DNA of 64,000 nucleotides from assembly GCF_040459645.1 (NCBI RefSeq), contig NZ_JARVHQ010000001.1, positions 1,736,001 to 1,800,000 of the forward strand. Direction: 5' to 3'. The position numbers were made by a program, and so were the translations under genes. Positions 18,828 to 26,024 of this stretch are shown here, piece by piece. The stretch comes from Bacillus cereus group sp. RP43. Its GTDB lineage: Bacteria > Bacillota > Bacilli > Bacillales > Bacillaceae_G. How positions within the stretch are numbered: position 1 is the first letter of the stretch; every line of letters begins with the position of its first letter. The notes beneath the pieces are model-generated. The model worked only from the letters and a program-made list of their open reading frames with translations. It did not search any database and was not told the DNA's origin.

Positions 18828-19673
18828 ATGGCAAAATTTATTTATCCAACAAATACAACGAGAGTAACAAGTGGTTTTAGAGGTAGCAGACCAAATCATC
18901 ATGGCGTAGATCTTGCTGAATCGGGTGATCATCCGATTTATGCAGCGGCTAGCGGGCGAGTTAGTCGTTCTTATTATTCATCCAGTTATGGTGAATGTAT
19001 TATGATTGTGCATACTATTGATGGAGTTACATGGGAAACTGTATACGCCCATATGCGTAGTGGTTCTCGAACGGTTAAAGAAGGCGATTATGTTACACAA
19101 GGACAAACAATTGGAGTTATGGGGAGCACGGGGCAGGCTGACGGCCAACACTTACATTTTGAATTGCATAAAGGAGGCTGGAATGATAGTAAGAGTAATG
19201 CCGTGAATCCGTTAGACTACTTGGGAAAAGGAGACGGTGGTAGCACGACTGATCCTTCCGAAAATAAGCCAGTACAATCAAAAGGTGTTGGAATTGCTAC
19301 GTCTAAATATCCAGAAGGTGCTGGTATCAATTTATATATTAGTGGTGATAAAGATGCTCATGCCACTGGCCGAATAATCGATACCAAGACTCCATATTTA
19401 ATTATAGATGCTGCTTGGTATGGTGGTAATGAAAATAGGCTATGCTTAGGTTGGCAGGCATGGGTGAAGCAAGAGCACTTCGATGTACAATGGTTCTATG
19501 CTTACTCAAAATATCCGGCAGGTGCTGGTATTAACACATATAATGGACCAAATGGTGAATGGACTGGTAATGTGGATGGATCTGTTGCTTATGAAATTTA
19601 TGCAAGAAAAGATGGTTATATTGCTATTGGACCAAACGCATGGGTGAAAGAAGAACATTTTAATGTAAGGTAG
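18828..19673 (+). CDS. M23-family peptidase endolysin with the same binding repeats
   Basis: A 281-residue endopeptidase. The LytM/M23 domain (about 1-125) shows the zinc ligands in NHHGVDLAESGD and GQHLHFELH, plus TVYAHM. It should cut peptide cross-bridges. After a short linker it carries the same two repeats as the lysozyme-like protein, almost residue for residue. ATG 18828 is chosen because GAAAGGAAG lies 6 bases upstream and the terminator precedes it. No signal peptide. The pair looks like two catalytic heads placed on one duplicated binding tail. Confidence 0.86.
   Translation: MAKFIYPTNTTRVTSGFRGSRPNHHGVDLAESGDHPIYAAASGRVSRSYYSSSYGECIMIVHTIDGVTWETVYAHMRSGSRTVKEGDYVTQGQTIGVMGSTGQADGQHLHFELHKGGWNDSKSNAVNPLDYLGKGDGGSTTDPSENKPVQSKGVGIATSKYPEGAGINLYISGDKDAHATGRIIDTKTPYLIIDAAWYGGNENRLCLGWQAWVKQEHFDVQWFYAYSKYPAGAGINTYNGPNGEWTGNVDGSVAYEIYARKDGYIAIGPNAWVKEEHFNVR
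19263..19673 (+). repeat. 411-bp duplicated endolysin tail, second copy
   Basis: Second copy of 18249-18659 at a constant offset of 1014 bp. The homology stops where the catalytic heads begin. Confidence 0.92.
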
Positions 19674-19723
19674 TATCTCGAAATCCATGAATATTAAATT
19701 AGATGAACAAAAAGCATTATATG

Positions 19724-19750
19724 AAGCATCATATGATGCTTTTTTTTTTG
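19724..19750 (+). terminator. Terminator after the M23 gene
   Basis: AAGCATC and GATGCTT pair around ATAT, followed by nine T. Confidence 0.85.
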
Positions 19751-19970
19751 TGGTGTGGTTAATCCCTGTAAAACGGTGGTCGGAGTGTAGAGAGAAATTA
19801 ACGGAAGAGAAACTGATACATAGTTGCTCTTTTTCTTTTGCAAGAAAGTGATAACAATGAATCACCTATAGAAAAGCTAGTCGTATATGCATGAAGCGAT
19901 CAGGTGTACCTAGTAACACAGTAGAAATTTTAGGTGGAAAAACAAGAGAATAAAAAGGAGATGTTCAGTA

Positions 19971-20080
19971 ATGGAGATTAGAAAAAATTAGTTAACTCAA
20001 GTAAATATAGTATAAAGTGTCCCAATACAATGATACCGGAATTCATCACAGTGCATAATACATACAATGAGGCATCATAG
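19971..20080 (+). pseudogene. 5' fragment of a PlyL/PlyG-type amidase endolysin gene
   Basis: After a good AAAAAGGAGATG site the frame reads MEIRKN then stop. If one A is restored, it reads on as LVNSSKYSIKCPNTMIPEF and ITVHNTYNEAS, the N-terminus I recall for phage-type N-acetylmuramoyl-L-alanine amidases of this group, and then ends. So it has a one-base deletion and has lost the rest of the gene. The surrounding 19674-20189 holds only the terminator at 19724, this fragment, and a weak hairpin (GCC...GGC plus T run) near 20121-20155. Confidence 0.7.
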
Positions 20081-20189
20081 ATGAGACAGATAAAAGAAGG
20101 ATCTAAATAATGAAACGTAAAGCCAAGCGTATGTAATGTAGGCTTTTTTTTATTTTAAATCAAATAAGAAGTGGGAAAGAGGTGGCAAT

Positions 20190-20426
20190 ATGGATGGTTT
20201 GCAAGAGGTGAAAGGTGATGTTCAGGAAATAAGGCAAGATATTAAGGACATACGATTAGAGATTAGAAGTTTAGAAATGCGGACAACGGGTAACGAAAAA
20301 GACATTATTAATATTAATAAACAATTAGATAAGATTAGCGCTAATACAACTTGGATTTTACGTCTTATCATTGGTGGGCTTATTGGCGCGGCGTTGACCT
20401 TCTTTTTGAATGGAGGCGGTATGTAG
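20190..20426 (+). CDS. xhlA: XhlA-family holin-associated membrane protein
   Basis: A 78-residue protein with a coiled-coil N-terminus (VQEIRQDIKDIRLEIRSLEM) and one C-terminal membrane segment (about 52-72, WILRLIIGGLIGAALTFFL). This is the haemolysin XhlA layout; in PBSX, XhlA works with the holin XhlB to let endolysin reach the wall. AGAGGTGGC precedes the start. The stop shares one base with the next start, so the pair is translationally coupled. Confidence 0.88.
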   Translation: MDGLQEVKGDVQEIRQDIKDIRLEIRSLEMRTTGNEKDIININKQLDKISANTTWILRLIIGGLIGAALTFFLNGGGM

Positions 20427-20665
20427 TGATTGAAATTACGGCAATGATTGGAATTGTGATAGGACTATCACAAATTGCAAAAACAAATGGACTGCAAACA
20501 AAATATATTCCGTTATTTAATTTGATGCTTGGCATTACGCTAGGCGCTTTATTTTTTTCCCAAGATATTAAAATGAATATATTTCAAGGAATGATTATCG
20601 GATTGTCAGCAAGCGGATTATTTGACCATACAAAAATTATAAAAAAGGATGCCAATAAGAAATGA
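20426..20665 (+). CDS. Phage holin family protein
   Basis: A 79-residue protein with two hydrophobic segments (about 2-18 and 28-46), a third weaker one near 52-66, and a Lys-rich tail (HTKIIKKDANKK), typical of class II phage holins. The GTG start at 20426 overlaps the xhlA stop and has GGAGGCG seven bases upstream. It overlaps the amidase start by 4 bp. It should form the membrane lesion that times lysis. Confidence 0.82.
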   Translation: MIEITAMIGIVIGLSQIAKTNGLQTKYIPLFNLMLGITLGALFFSQDIKMNIFQGMIIGLSASGLFDHTKIIKKDANKK

Positions 20666-21717
20666 AAAAGAAACACAAACATATTGTATCCATAGTTATT
20701 GCAATGACTTTAGTAGTATCAATTGGAACAAACGTATTTGCTGATAGAATTTTACTTATTCCTGATGTACCTAACCAACCATACCGTTACGGTGTTGGTG
20801 CTTATGAAGGCGTTGTGGCACATTCTACAGCTACCCCTGAGGCGCCAGCAATAAATATTCAAAAATATGAGTCTCGTATATGGCGTTCAGCATTTGTTCA
20901 TTATGCAGTTGATTGGGATGAAAAGATTCAAATCGCATCTACAAAATATCGGGCATGGGGCGCAGGTCCGATAGCAAATGCAAGGTTCGTTCATGTTGAA
21001 CTGTGTGAGACAAGTGATTCAGTGAAGTTTAAACGTTCTTATGAACAATATGTAGAGTTAATTGGGGAAATCTTGCGAGAACGAAATATTCATCCTTCTA
21101 TAGGGTTATGGACACATAAGGATATTACTTATAAATTAGGTGGGACAGATCATGAAGACCCACTTGATTATCTTCGTAGTCATGGTGTATCAGAGGCTAA
21201 ATTCCGAGCAGACGTGTTAAAGGCTTATAACGGGAACTCTGTTACAGTGGATGCTAAACCACAAAAACCAAATGAAGTACCTGGTACAGTAGAGGTGAAT
21301 GGTGTTGCGTATATTGAGGGGTACAATGTAAATCTTCGTTTTGGACCATCAACAGATAATAGTGTTATTCGTAAATTACAAAAAGGAGAGGCTTATAAAA
21401 TATGGGGCAAATTAGGAAACTGGTTAAATCTTGGTGGTAACCAATGGATTTATTATGACTCCTCATACATCCGTTACAATGGGACGGATGCTTCTACTAT
21501 AACTGGTAAGAGGGTTATTTCTAAAGTGAACAATTTACGTTTCTATGAATCTCCATCTTGGCAGGATAAAGATGTGGCTGGAGTAGTAGATATAGGTTTA
21601 GGGTTTGTTATTGAGACAAAAGTAATTGTGAATGGTTCATATCAATACAAAGTACACAACAGTAAAGGCAAAACATACTATGTAACTACTAATCCTGCCT
21701 ATGTGTATGCGAGATGA
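20662..21717 (+). CDS. Secreted N-acetylmuramoyl-L-alanine amidase with SH3 domains
   Basis: A 351-residue wall amidase. A signal peptide (about 1-26, MKKKHKHIVSIVIAMTLVVS then TNVFA) precedes an amidase_2 domain (about 30-195) with zinc-site segments VVAHSTA, WTHKDI and HEDPLDYL. Two bacterial SH3 domains follow (about 210-275 and 280-351; VNLRFGPSTDNSVIRKL and VNNLRFYESPS). The signal peptide means Sec export, so the enzyme need not wait for the holin, unlike the two other lysins here. It overlaps the holin gene by 4 bp. A terminator follows. Confidence 0.9.
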   Translation: MKKKHKHIVSIVIAMTLVVSIGTNVFADRILLIPDVPNQPYRYGVGAYEGVVAHSTATPEAPAINIQKYESRIWRSAFVHYAVDWDEKIQIASTKYRAWGAGPIANARFVHVELCETSDSVKFKRSYEQYVELIGEILRERNIHPSIGLWTHKDITYKLGGTDHEDPLDYLRSHGVSEAKFRADVLKAYNGNSVTVDAKPQKPNEVPGTVEVNGVAYIEGYNVNLRFGPSTDNSVIRKLQKGEAYKIWGKLGNWLNLGGNQWIYYDSSYIRYNGTDASTITGKRVISKVNNLRFYESPSWQDKDVAGVVDIGLGFVIETKVIVNGSYQYKVHNSKGKTYYVTTNPAYVYAR

Positions 21718-21724
21718 AAATTAT

Positions 21725-21757
21725 AAAAGCAGAACCCTCATAAGGTTCTGCTTTTAT
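21725..21757 (+). terminator. Terminator of the lysis operon
   Basis: AAAAGCAGAACC and GGTTCTGCTTTT form a 12-bp stem around CTCATAA. It can also act on the minus strand for the convergent gene at 21777. Confidence 0.88.
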
Positions 21758-21776
21758 TTGTTGTAATTAATTTCCT

Positions 21777-22181
21777 TTAGCTAGTTAGTGTAAACCCCCA
21801 TATAGGTTTTTTTTCTTCAATTACCTCAACATCTTTTAAGTTTACAGACATTTCGTATTCTGATTTGTTAACATTTTTCATACCTAATTCATCTGATTCT
21901 GATTTGTAGGTCGTTCCGATAATGACTGAGTCGGTGCTCCCATCTCCAGCAGCAATACCAAATTTTCGACCTTTATACAAAACATATGGGGTAATATAAT
22001 AAGCTAATTCTAATTCATCTTTTGATACATTTTTACAGAACATATTCTCATCCCAATTATCACGAATGAAACCTTGCAATAAATCAAATTCCTTTGTAGA
22101 GATAAGTTCTACACCGTCATTTGTTTCCACGATTCTATACTCAGACCCTTTATAAAGGCCATATTTTCCTCTTTTAATCAT
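21777..22181 (-). CDS. Hypothetical protein, 134 aa, possible immunity-type gene
   Basis: The family is not recognised. The 134-residue product (MIKRGKYGLYKGSEYRIVET...) contains repeated YKGxEY/YKGRKF segments and is predicted soluble. It has an AGTAGGTGATAC ribosome-binding site and follows a decayed gene with which it may have formed an operon. Its place downstream of the toxin/immunity pair, in the minus-strand block, is typical of stacked immunity genes at polymorphic toxin loci; that role is only inferred from position. Confidence 0.55.
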   Translation of the reverse strand: MIKRGKYGLYKGSEYRIVETNDGVELISTKEFDLLQGFIRDNWDENMFCKNVSKDELELAYYITPYVLYKGRKFGIAAGDGSTDSVIIGTTYKSESDELGMKNVNKSEYEMSVNLKDVEVIEEKKPIWGFTLTS

Positions 22182-22197
22182 TGTATCACCTACTTAA

Positions 22198-22406
22198 TTA
22201 TTTTGTTGTTGCTGGAATAAAACGCTGGTATTTTTCGCGATATACTCCTACTAATTTTTCTTCACCATTAATTATCGTGTAGATTTCCGCTCCGTCTTTT
22301 GGTTTTAAGATTCATATTCTGGAATAATCCGTTCGTTTTCGGATATTACAAATCCATTTCCTGTTTGATGATATTGTAAGTAGTCGCTAGGTTATTTATT
22401 GGCCAT
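22198..22406 (-). pseudogene. Decayed gene of the immunity block
   Basis: Reading the minus strand from ATG 22406, MANK is followed by a stop; the same frame goes on as PSDYLQYHQTGNGFVISENE and stops again, and a frame change continues as LKPKDGAEIYTIINGEEKL then VGVYREKYQRFIPATTK and stop at 22198. One stop and one frameshift thus break a product of about 68 residues. The family is unknown. Confidence 0.55.
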
Positions 22407-22439
22407 TAAAATTATCGCCATAAGGGATAAAAAGTAAGT

Positions 22440-22530
22440 GTGAACGATTTGCTACAATATAAAGTACACAATAGAAAAGGGGGAAATATACTATGTTACG
22501 ACAAATGAAGCTATTGTGTATGTGAAGTAG
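22440..22530 (+). pseudogene. 3' fragment of a second SH3-amidase gene
   Basis: VNDLLQYKVHNRKG, then after a frame change YYVTTNEAIVYVK and stop, matches the tail of the amidase at 20662-21717 (VNGSYQYKVHNSKG, YYVTTNPAYVYAR). It is a left-over end of a paralogous lysin gene brought together by recombination. Confidence 0.7.
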
Positions 22531-22577
22531 AAAAAAGTAAAAGACCATCTGTAAAGGGTGGTTGAAAACCGTTCTTA

Positions 22578-22877
22578 CTATTTATTTTTTAATGCTCTTT
22601 TTAAGAGGTCGACTATTTGCTCTAGCCATTCTATAGGGGTAAGGTTTAAAGCAGGAAAATAAATTTCGACATTATATTTAATGAATTCTTCTTTTTCATG
22701 AACAGTTAAACCACTTTGTAGGAATGATATAATGTCTTCAATAGTATTCTCTAAACATATATTAGTAACTTCAGTGATAAATTCGTTTATGGCGAATTCG
22801 AGTGATTCAATATCTTGATGGAAAGTTCCTGCTAAAAAATCACCTAATTCTTCATATTGTATGTATTTATCTTTCAT
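22578..22877 (-). CDS. Probable CdiI-type immunity protein for the RNase A-like toxin
   Basis: A 99-residue acidic, mostly helical protein (MKDKYIQYEELGDFLAGTFH...). It begins 12 bp after the stop of the toxin-tip gene with a GAGGAGAG ribosome-binding site. Small acidic helical proteins beginning with a 'Y-x-x-L-x-x-F-L-A-G-x-F-H-Q-D' pattern are the CdiI_2-type immunity proteins commonly found after RNase A-like CdiA-CT toxins. It should bind and block the adjacent toxin; it still looks intact. Confidence 0.72.
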   Translation of the reverse strand: MKDKYIQYEELGDFLAGTFHQDIESLEFAINEFITEVTNICLENTIEDIISFLQSGLTVHEKEEFIKYNVEIYFPALNLTPIEWLEQIVDLLKRALKNK

Positions 22878-22889
22878 ATAAACTCTCCT

Positions 22890-23666
22890 CTATCTTTCTG
22901 GATATCCTGTAATAATAAAACTACCATCTCTGTCTTTTTTTAAAACAATTCTTGCATTTGTTACTTCTGAGATAATTTCTGATCCTCTAGGAACATGCCT
23001 ACCAGTAATATCTGTACCTTGGTATCTTAAGGGTAAGGTTGGCTTGCTGTCAGGGTTATTTAACCATCTGTTTATTTTTTCCGTATTTTGCGGGTTGCTT
23101 AAAACTTCATTAACTACTCTCTCGGCTGTAGCCCTATCAGTGAAAGTTGATGACGCTCGAATTCTAGGGTCCCTTTCTAATCTTTGCAATAGTTCTTCAT
23201 CTGTTTTTCCTACATGTCTTTCTATTAAATGTCCACCTCTAGCCTCGTGTGCAGCTAGGCCTCCTCCAGGGGCAAGTGAACTACTATCACCAGGTTTCAC
23301 AGTAGTAGTATTTTCACCTTTAGCAAACTGGTAGGTTGAAAGTTTTTCTTCGGCTTGTCTAAAAGTAGCACTATCAAATGCAGATGTAACACCATTACCG
23401 CCTGCGAAAGCCAAATTATCGCCTTTATTAAATAATTGTCCAGCTTTTGAGATACCTTGAGAGAATTTAGCACCTTGTGCTAGCTTTGCAGCCTTACTGA
23501 TCCCTTTATCTCCAAGAAGACCTAATCCAATTTGTGTTAAAGCATACGATCCCCATCTTGCACGTGTTTCTGCATCACCATTTATCACATCTTTATTATA
23601 AGAGTCGGATAACGCATCCCACATAGCAGGTAAAGCTTCATCTAAATGGGTGACAGTGTAGCCCAT
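22890..23666 (-). CDS. 5'-truncated polymorphic toxin with RNase A-like CdiA-CT domain
   Basis: A 258-residue open frame. Residues about 1-140 look like the pre-toxin linker of LXG/WXG-type exported toxins; the last 115 residues match the bacterial RNase A-like (CdiA-CT) domain, with GGHLIERHVGKTDEELLQRL, ASSTFTDRATAERVVNEVL and ITGRHVPRGSE. The likely catalytic histidines are in HLIERHV. The frame stays open upstream of ATG 23666 to about 23770 (NVWDGIVDGTGDAVG...), where it meets unrelated sequence, and the ATG lacks a well-spaced ribosome-binding site. So the export domain is lost, leaving an orphan toxin tip probably without efficient expression. Confidence 0.75.
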   Translation of the reverse strand: MGYTVTHLDEALPAMWDALSDSYNKDVINGDAETRARWGSYALTQIGLGLLGDKGISKAAKLAQGAKFSQGISKAGQLFNKGDNLAFAGGNGVTSAFDSATFRQAEEKLSTYQFAKGENTTTVKPGDSSSLAPGGGLAAHEARGGHLIERHVGKTDEELLQRLERDPRIRASSTFTDRATAERVVNEVLSNPQNTEKINRWLNNPDSKPTLPLRYQGTDITGRHVPRGSEIISEVTNARIVLKKDRDGSFIITGYPER

Positions 23667-23778
23667 GCCTTTCCAAGTTTCCCAGTCACCTAATGCTTTT
23701 ATACCGTCGATTGTATCTCCAACAGCATCTCCCGTACCATCTACTATACCATCCCAAACATTTCCTATTCCATATAAT

Positions 23779-23964
23779 ATGATGAAAAAGTTTATTTGGA
23801 CGAATATTCCCGTAGTTTTGATTTTAGGATTTATCTTAGCAATACTGGATTATGACAATCTAAACACATGGGGCTATGTCTTAATAGTATTTAGCATAAT
23901 ATCGTTTGTACTAATGATAGTAAATATAATTACTCTCTATATAAAGGAGAAGAAAAATGTATAA
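23779..23964 (+). CDS. Small two-helix membrane protein
   Basis: A 61-residue protein, MMKKFIWTNIPVVLILGF..., with two membrane segments (about 8-24 and 30-52) and a basic end (YIKEKKNV). No clear ribosome-binding site precedes it, and upstream sequence belongs to the antisense toxin frame, so its own promoter and true start may have been cut off. It overlaps the next gene by 8 bp. No function is recognised. Confidence 0.5.
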   Translation: MMKKFIWTNIPVVLILGFILAILDYDNLNTWGYVLIVFSIISFVLMIVNIITLYIKEKKNV

Positions 23965-24142
23965 CTTTGAATCTAAGGAAGAACTAATAAAATTCGTAAA
24001 TGATGAAATAGTGAATACTTCAGAGGCATTGGAGATTTTAGGATGCTCAAGGCAGAATTTAAATAAGTTGGTGAAGTCGGGGACGTTAGTGCCGATTAAA
24101 GAGATGGTTCGAGATAGGCTGTTTTTAAAAAGGATATTTTAA
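23957..24142 (+). CDS. Small helix-turn-helix (excisionase-like) protein
   Basis: A 61-residue protein with a MerR/excisionase-type helix-turn-helix, NTSEALEILGCSRQNLNKLV. The ribosome-binding site AAAGGAGAAG is good. The end looks shortened: restoring one A in the A-run near 24127 would continue the frame as KKDILNRKE before stopping. Such proteins often lie near phage integrase genes; here the integrase itself is missing. Confidence 0.6.
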   Translation: MYNFESKEELIKFVNDEIVNTSEALEILGCSRQNLNKLVKSGTLVPIKEMVRDRLFLKRIF

Positions 24143-24167
24143 ATAGGAAAGAATAGATGAAAAAATA

Positions 24168-24200
24168 AAACAGGCCTAAGTTATTTAGGTTTGTTTTATT
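24168..24200 (+). terminator. Terminator at the right end of the prophage
   Basis: AAACAGGCCTAA and TTAGGTTTGTTT pair over 12 bp with two G-T pairs, followed by T-rich sequence. Confidence 0.75.
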
Positions 24201-24246
24201 TTGTGGGGCACCCACGAACCCACCCACAATTCACCCACAAAATAAA

Positions 24247-24284
24247 AAAAAGTGATGAATCACTATGAAACATCACTTTTATAA
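24247..24284. terminator. Second hairpin terminator near the right att end
   Basis: AAAAGTGATG and CATCACTTTT pair around AATCACTATGAAA. The stretch between the two hairpins (24205-24240) is unusually C-rich with four CCCAC motifs; such sequence often follows integrase genes in this group, though none is left here. Confidence 0.6.
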
Positions 24285-24337
24285 AACCTTGGTAAATCAA
24301 CGTTTTTAGCGCAATTTAAAACTTGATGAATTCAGAG

Positions 24338-24397
24338 GATATATTTAGAACGCAAGGCCACCAATGGGAACGCGATCAAAATCCATCTCTATATTAA
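24338..24397 (+). pseudogene. Decayed copy of the glnA 3' end (attR-like)
   Basis: The frame reads DIFRTQGHQWERDQNPSLY and stop, against [19 protein letters not shown] in glnA: the same length and the same stop position. A degraded glnA terminator follows at about 24400-24435 (AAAAAGCCCTGATATTACGG...). This is best read as the original host glnA end, displaced 11.3 kb by the prophage and now free to decay. Confidence 0.85.
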
Positions 24398-24520
24398 GAA
24401 AAAAAGCCCTGATATTACGGTGTTACGGTTTTTTCGTCATATATTTACAGCGAATTACAGCGAATGTTGTCGTAATTTATGAGGTGTAATTAAGAAGTGA
24501 TTTAACAAGAATAATTTATA

Positions 24521-24549
24521 TTGACTCGTTCTGTATAAAGAACTAAAAT
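24521..24549 (+). promoter_or_regulatory. Sigma-A promoter of the exopolysaccharide locus
   Basis: TTGACT (24521-24526), a 17-bp spacer, TAAAAT (24544-24549), about 115 bp before the first eps gene. Upstream, TTACAGCGAA occurs twice in tandem (24446-24466). The rest of 24400-24660 shows only the degraded glnA terminator. Confidence 0.72.
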
Positions 24550-24663
24550 GGCATTAACTAGAAATGTTTGTATATTTAAAAGAATAAAAATATTGTTTTT
24601 TTCTTGATGTTTTGATGTCAATTTCAACTTGAAGCTCATTGGTTTTAAATGAGGAGGGAAGTT

Positions 24664-25404
24664 ATGGATAAGGAAATAAATTTGAAAAATCTATTTACTA
24701 TTATACGGAAAAGAATTTGGATAATTCTATTATTTACAACTCTCACAACAGTAGCAGGAGCGATGTATAGTATATATGTAAAAACACCATTATATGCCTC
24801 TTCAGCAAGGGTTATTGTTCAAGCTAATGCTGAAACGATGAATACATTGAAAGCGATGGTAAATGAGCCTGTAATATTAGAAAAAGTGGCTGCTGAGTTG
24901 AATATTAACAGATCTGCAGGTGCATTAAGTGGACAAATAAGTACAGAAAGTGTACAAGGGTCCCAGATTATGAGAATAAATGTAGTGGATATAGATCCTG
25001 TGCTTGCTCATAAAATTGCAAATACTACAGCCGCTGTTTATAAGAAAGAAGTAGCGAATATACTGAATTTTAATAATGTGAGTATATTACCAGAAGACCC
25101 AGTTCAAAAAAATTCTATGCCTATAAATGTAAATCACTTTAAGACGATATTAATTGCATTCTCTATAGGTATAGTGCTCAGTATTGGATTCATTTTTTTA
25201 TTGGATTCACTTGATGAGAGAATCAAATCGGAACGGCGAATTGAACAATTGTTAGATGTCCCTGTTTTGGGCGGAATATCTAAAATGAATAGAAAAAATG
25301 CGAAAGACAAATTCAGTAAAAAAAATACGGTATTATTGGGGGAGGGAACGGAGTGGCTTACAAAAATAGACGAAAAACAAATAAAGTTAAAGGAGAAAGT
25401 ATAA
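24664..25404 (+). CDS. Wzz/CapA-type polysaccharide chain-length regulator and kinase activator
   Basis: A 246-residue membrane protein with the Wzz layout: a first membrane helix (about 19-38), an extracellular part (about 39-165), a Pro-rich segment (ILPEDPVQKNSMPINVNHFK) and a second membrane helix (about 166-188), then a cytoplasmic tail. Such YveK/EpsA/CapA proteins set chain length and activate the BY-kinase next door. ATG 24664 follows GAGGAGG by 6 bases; the in-frame ATG at 24649 overlaps that site. It overlaps the kinase gene by 52 bp. Confidence 0.88.
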   Translation: MDKEINLKNLFTIIRKRIWIILLFTTLTTVAGAMYSIYVKTPLYASSARVIVQANAETMNTLKAMVNEPVILEKVAAELNINRSAGALSGQISTESVQGSQIMRINVVDIDPVLAHKIANTTAAVYKKEVANILNFNNVSILPEDPVQKNSMPINVNHFKTILIAFSIGIVLSIGFIFLLDSLDERIKSERRIEQLLDVPVLGGISKMNRKNAKDKFSKKNTVLLGEGTEWLTKIDEKQIKLKEKV

Positions 25405-26015
25405 TTGCTTATACCGCTCCAAGATCGAAAATTTCGGAGCAGTATCGTTCGCTTCGAACAAACCTTCAATTATCTTCATCTATTCATAAAAGCAGAACTA
25501 TAGTTATTACTTCTCCGAGGTATGGTGAAGGAAAATCAACGATTACAGTTAATTTAGCAGTTTCGATAGCACAAAAAGGTGAAAAAGTATTGGTAATAGA
25601 TGCAAATTTACGAACACCAACGATTCATGAAATGTTCGGAGTAGAAAATACAATTGGATTAACTGATATATTGAACGGAAAAACAACTTTAGAGGGTGCT
25701 GTGAAAAAAACAGAGTTAGAAAGTCTGGATGTATTAACTAGCGGACCGATACCATTCAATCCATCTGAAGTACTTAGTTCAGATGTAATGGATATGTTAA
25801 TTCAAAAGGCGATGGGACGGTACGACATCATATTATTTGATTCTTCTCCTGTATTAGAAGTAACAGATACGAGTGTATTAGCTGATAAGTGTGAAGGAGT
25901 ATTATTGGTGATTCGTTATAATCGTACTGTGAACGAAGATGCGCTTGAAACGAAAAGAGCGTTAAGTTTTACGAAAAGTAGGATATTAGGTGCGATTTTG
26001 AATGGAAAAGTATGA
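25353..26015 (+). CDS. BY-type tyrosine kinase of polysaccharide synthesis (EpsB/CapB-like)
   Basis: A 220-residue cytoplasmic bacterial tyrosine kinase, partner of the preceding membrane activator. Walker A (YGEGKSTITVNLA, about 52-64), Walker A' (VLVIDANLRTPT) and Walker B (DIILFDSSP) are present. The C-terminus ends GAILNGKV and lacks the usual cluster of tyrosines that become phosphorylated, so regulation may differ or the tail has been lost. The GTG start at 25353 follows GGAGGGAACGGA. Homologues phosphorylate themselves and sugar-handling enzymes. Confidence 0.86.
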   Translation: MAYKNRRKTNKVKGESIIAYTAPRSKISEQYRSLRTNLQLSSSIHKSRTIVITSPRYGEGKSTITVNLAVSIAQKGEKVLVIDANLRTPTIHEMFGVENTIGLTDILNGKTTLEGAVKKTELESLDVLTSGPIPFNPSEVLSSDVMDMLIQKAMGRYDIILFDSSPVLEVTDTSVLADKCEGVLLVIRYNRTVNEDALETKRALSFTKSRILGAILNGKV

Positions 26016-26024
26016 ATAATATAA

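Larger units (their letters stand above)
13102..24379. mobile_element. Decayed prophage inserted at the 3' end of glnA
   Basis: The unit is bounded by the 21-bp direct repeat of the glnA end. Inside are a phage repressor with divergent promoters and operators, a Rha/ORF6C regulator, a DnaD-like replication protein, a late sigma-like regulator, a lysis block, and a right-end cargo region with toxin, immunity and fragments. No integrase, terminase, portal, capsid or tail genes are present: the late regulator is followed within 240 bp by lysis genes, where morphogenesis genes would normally lie. It is therefore a deleted remnant that cannot move by itself. The exact boundaries are inferred from the repeat. 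Confidence 0.82.
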
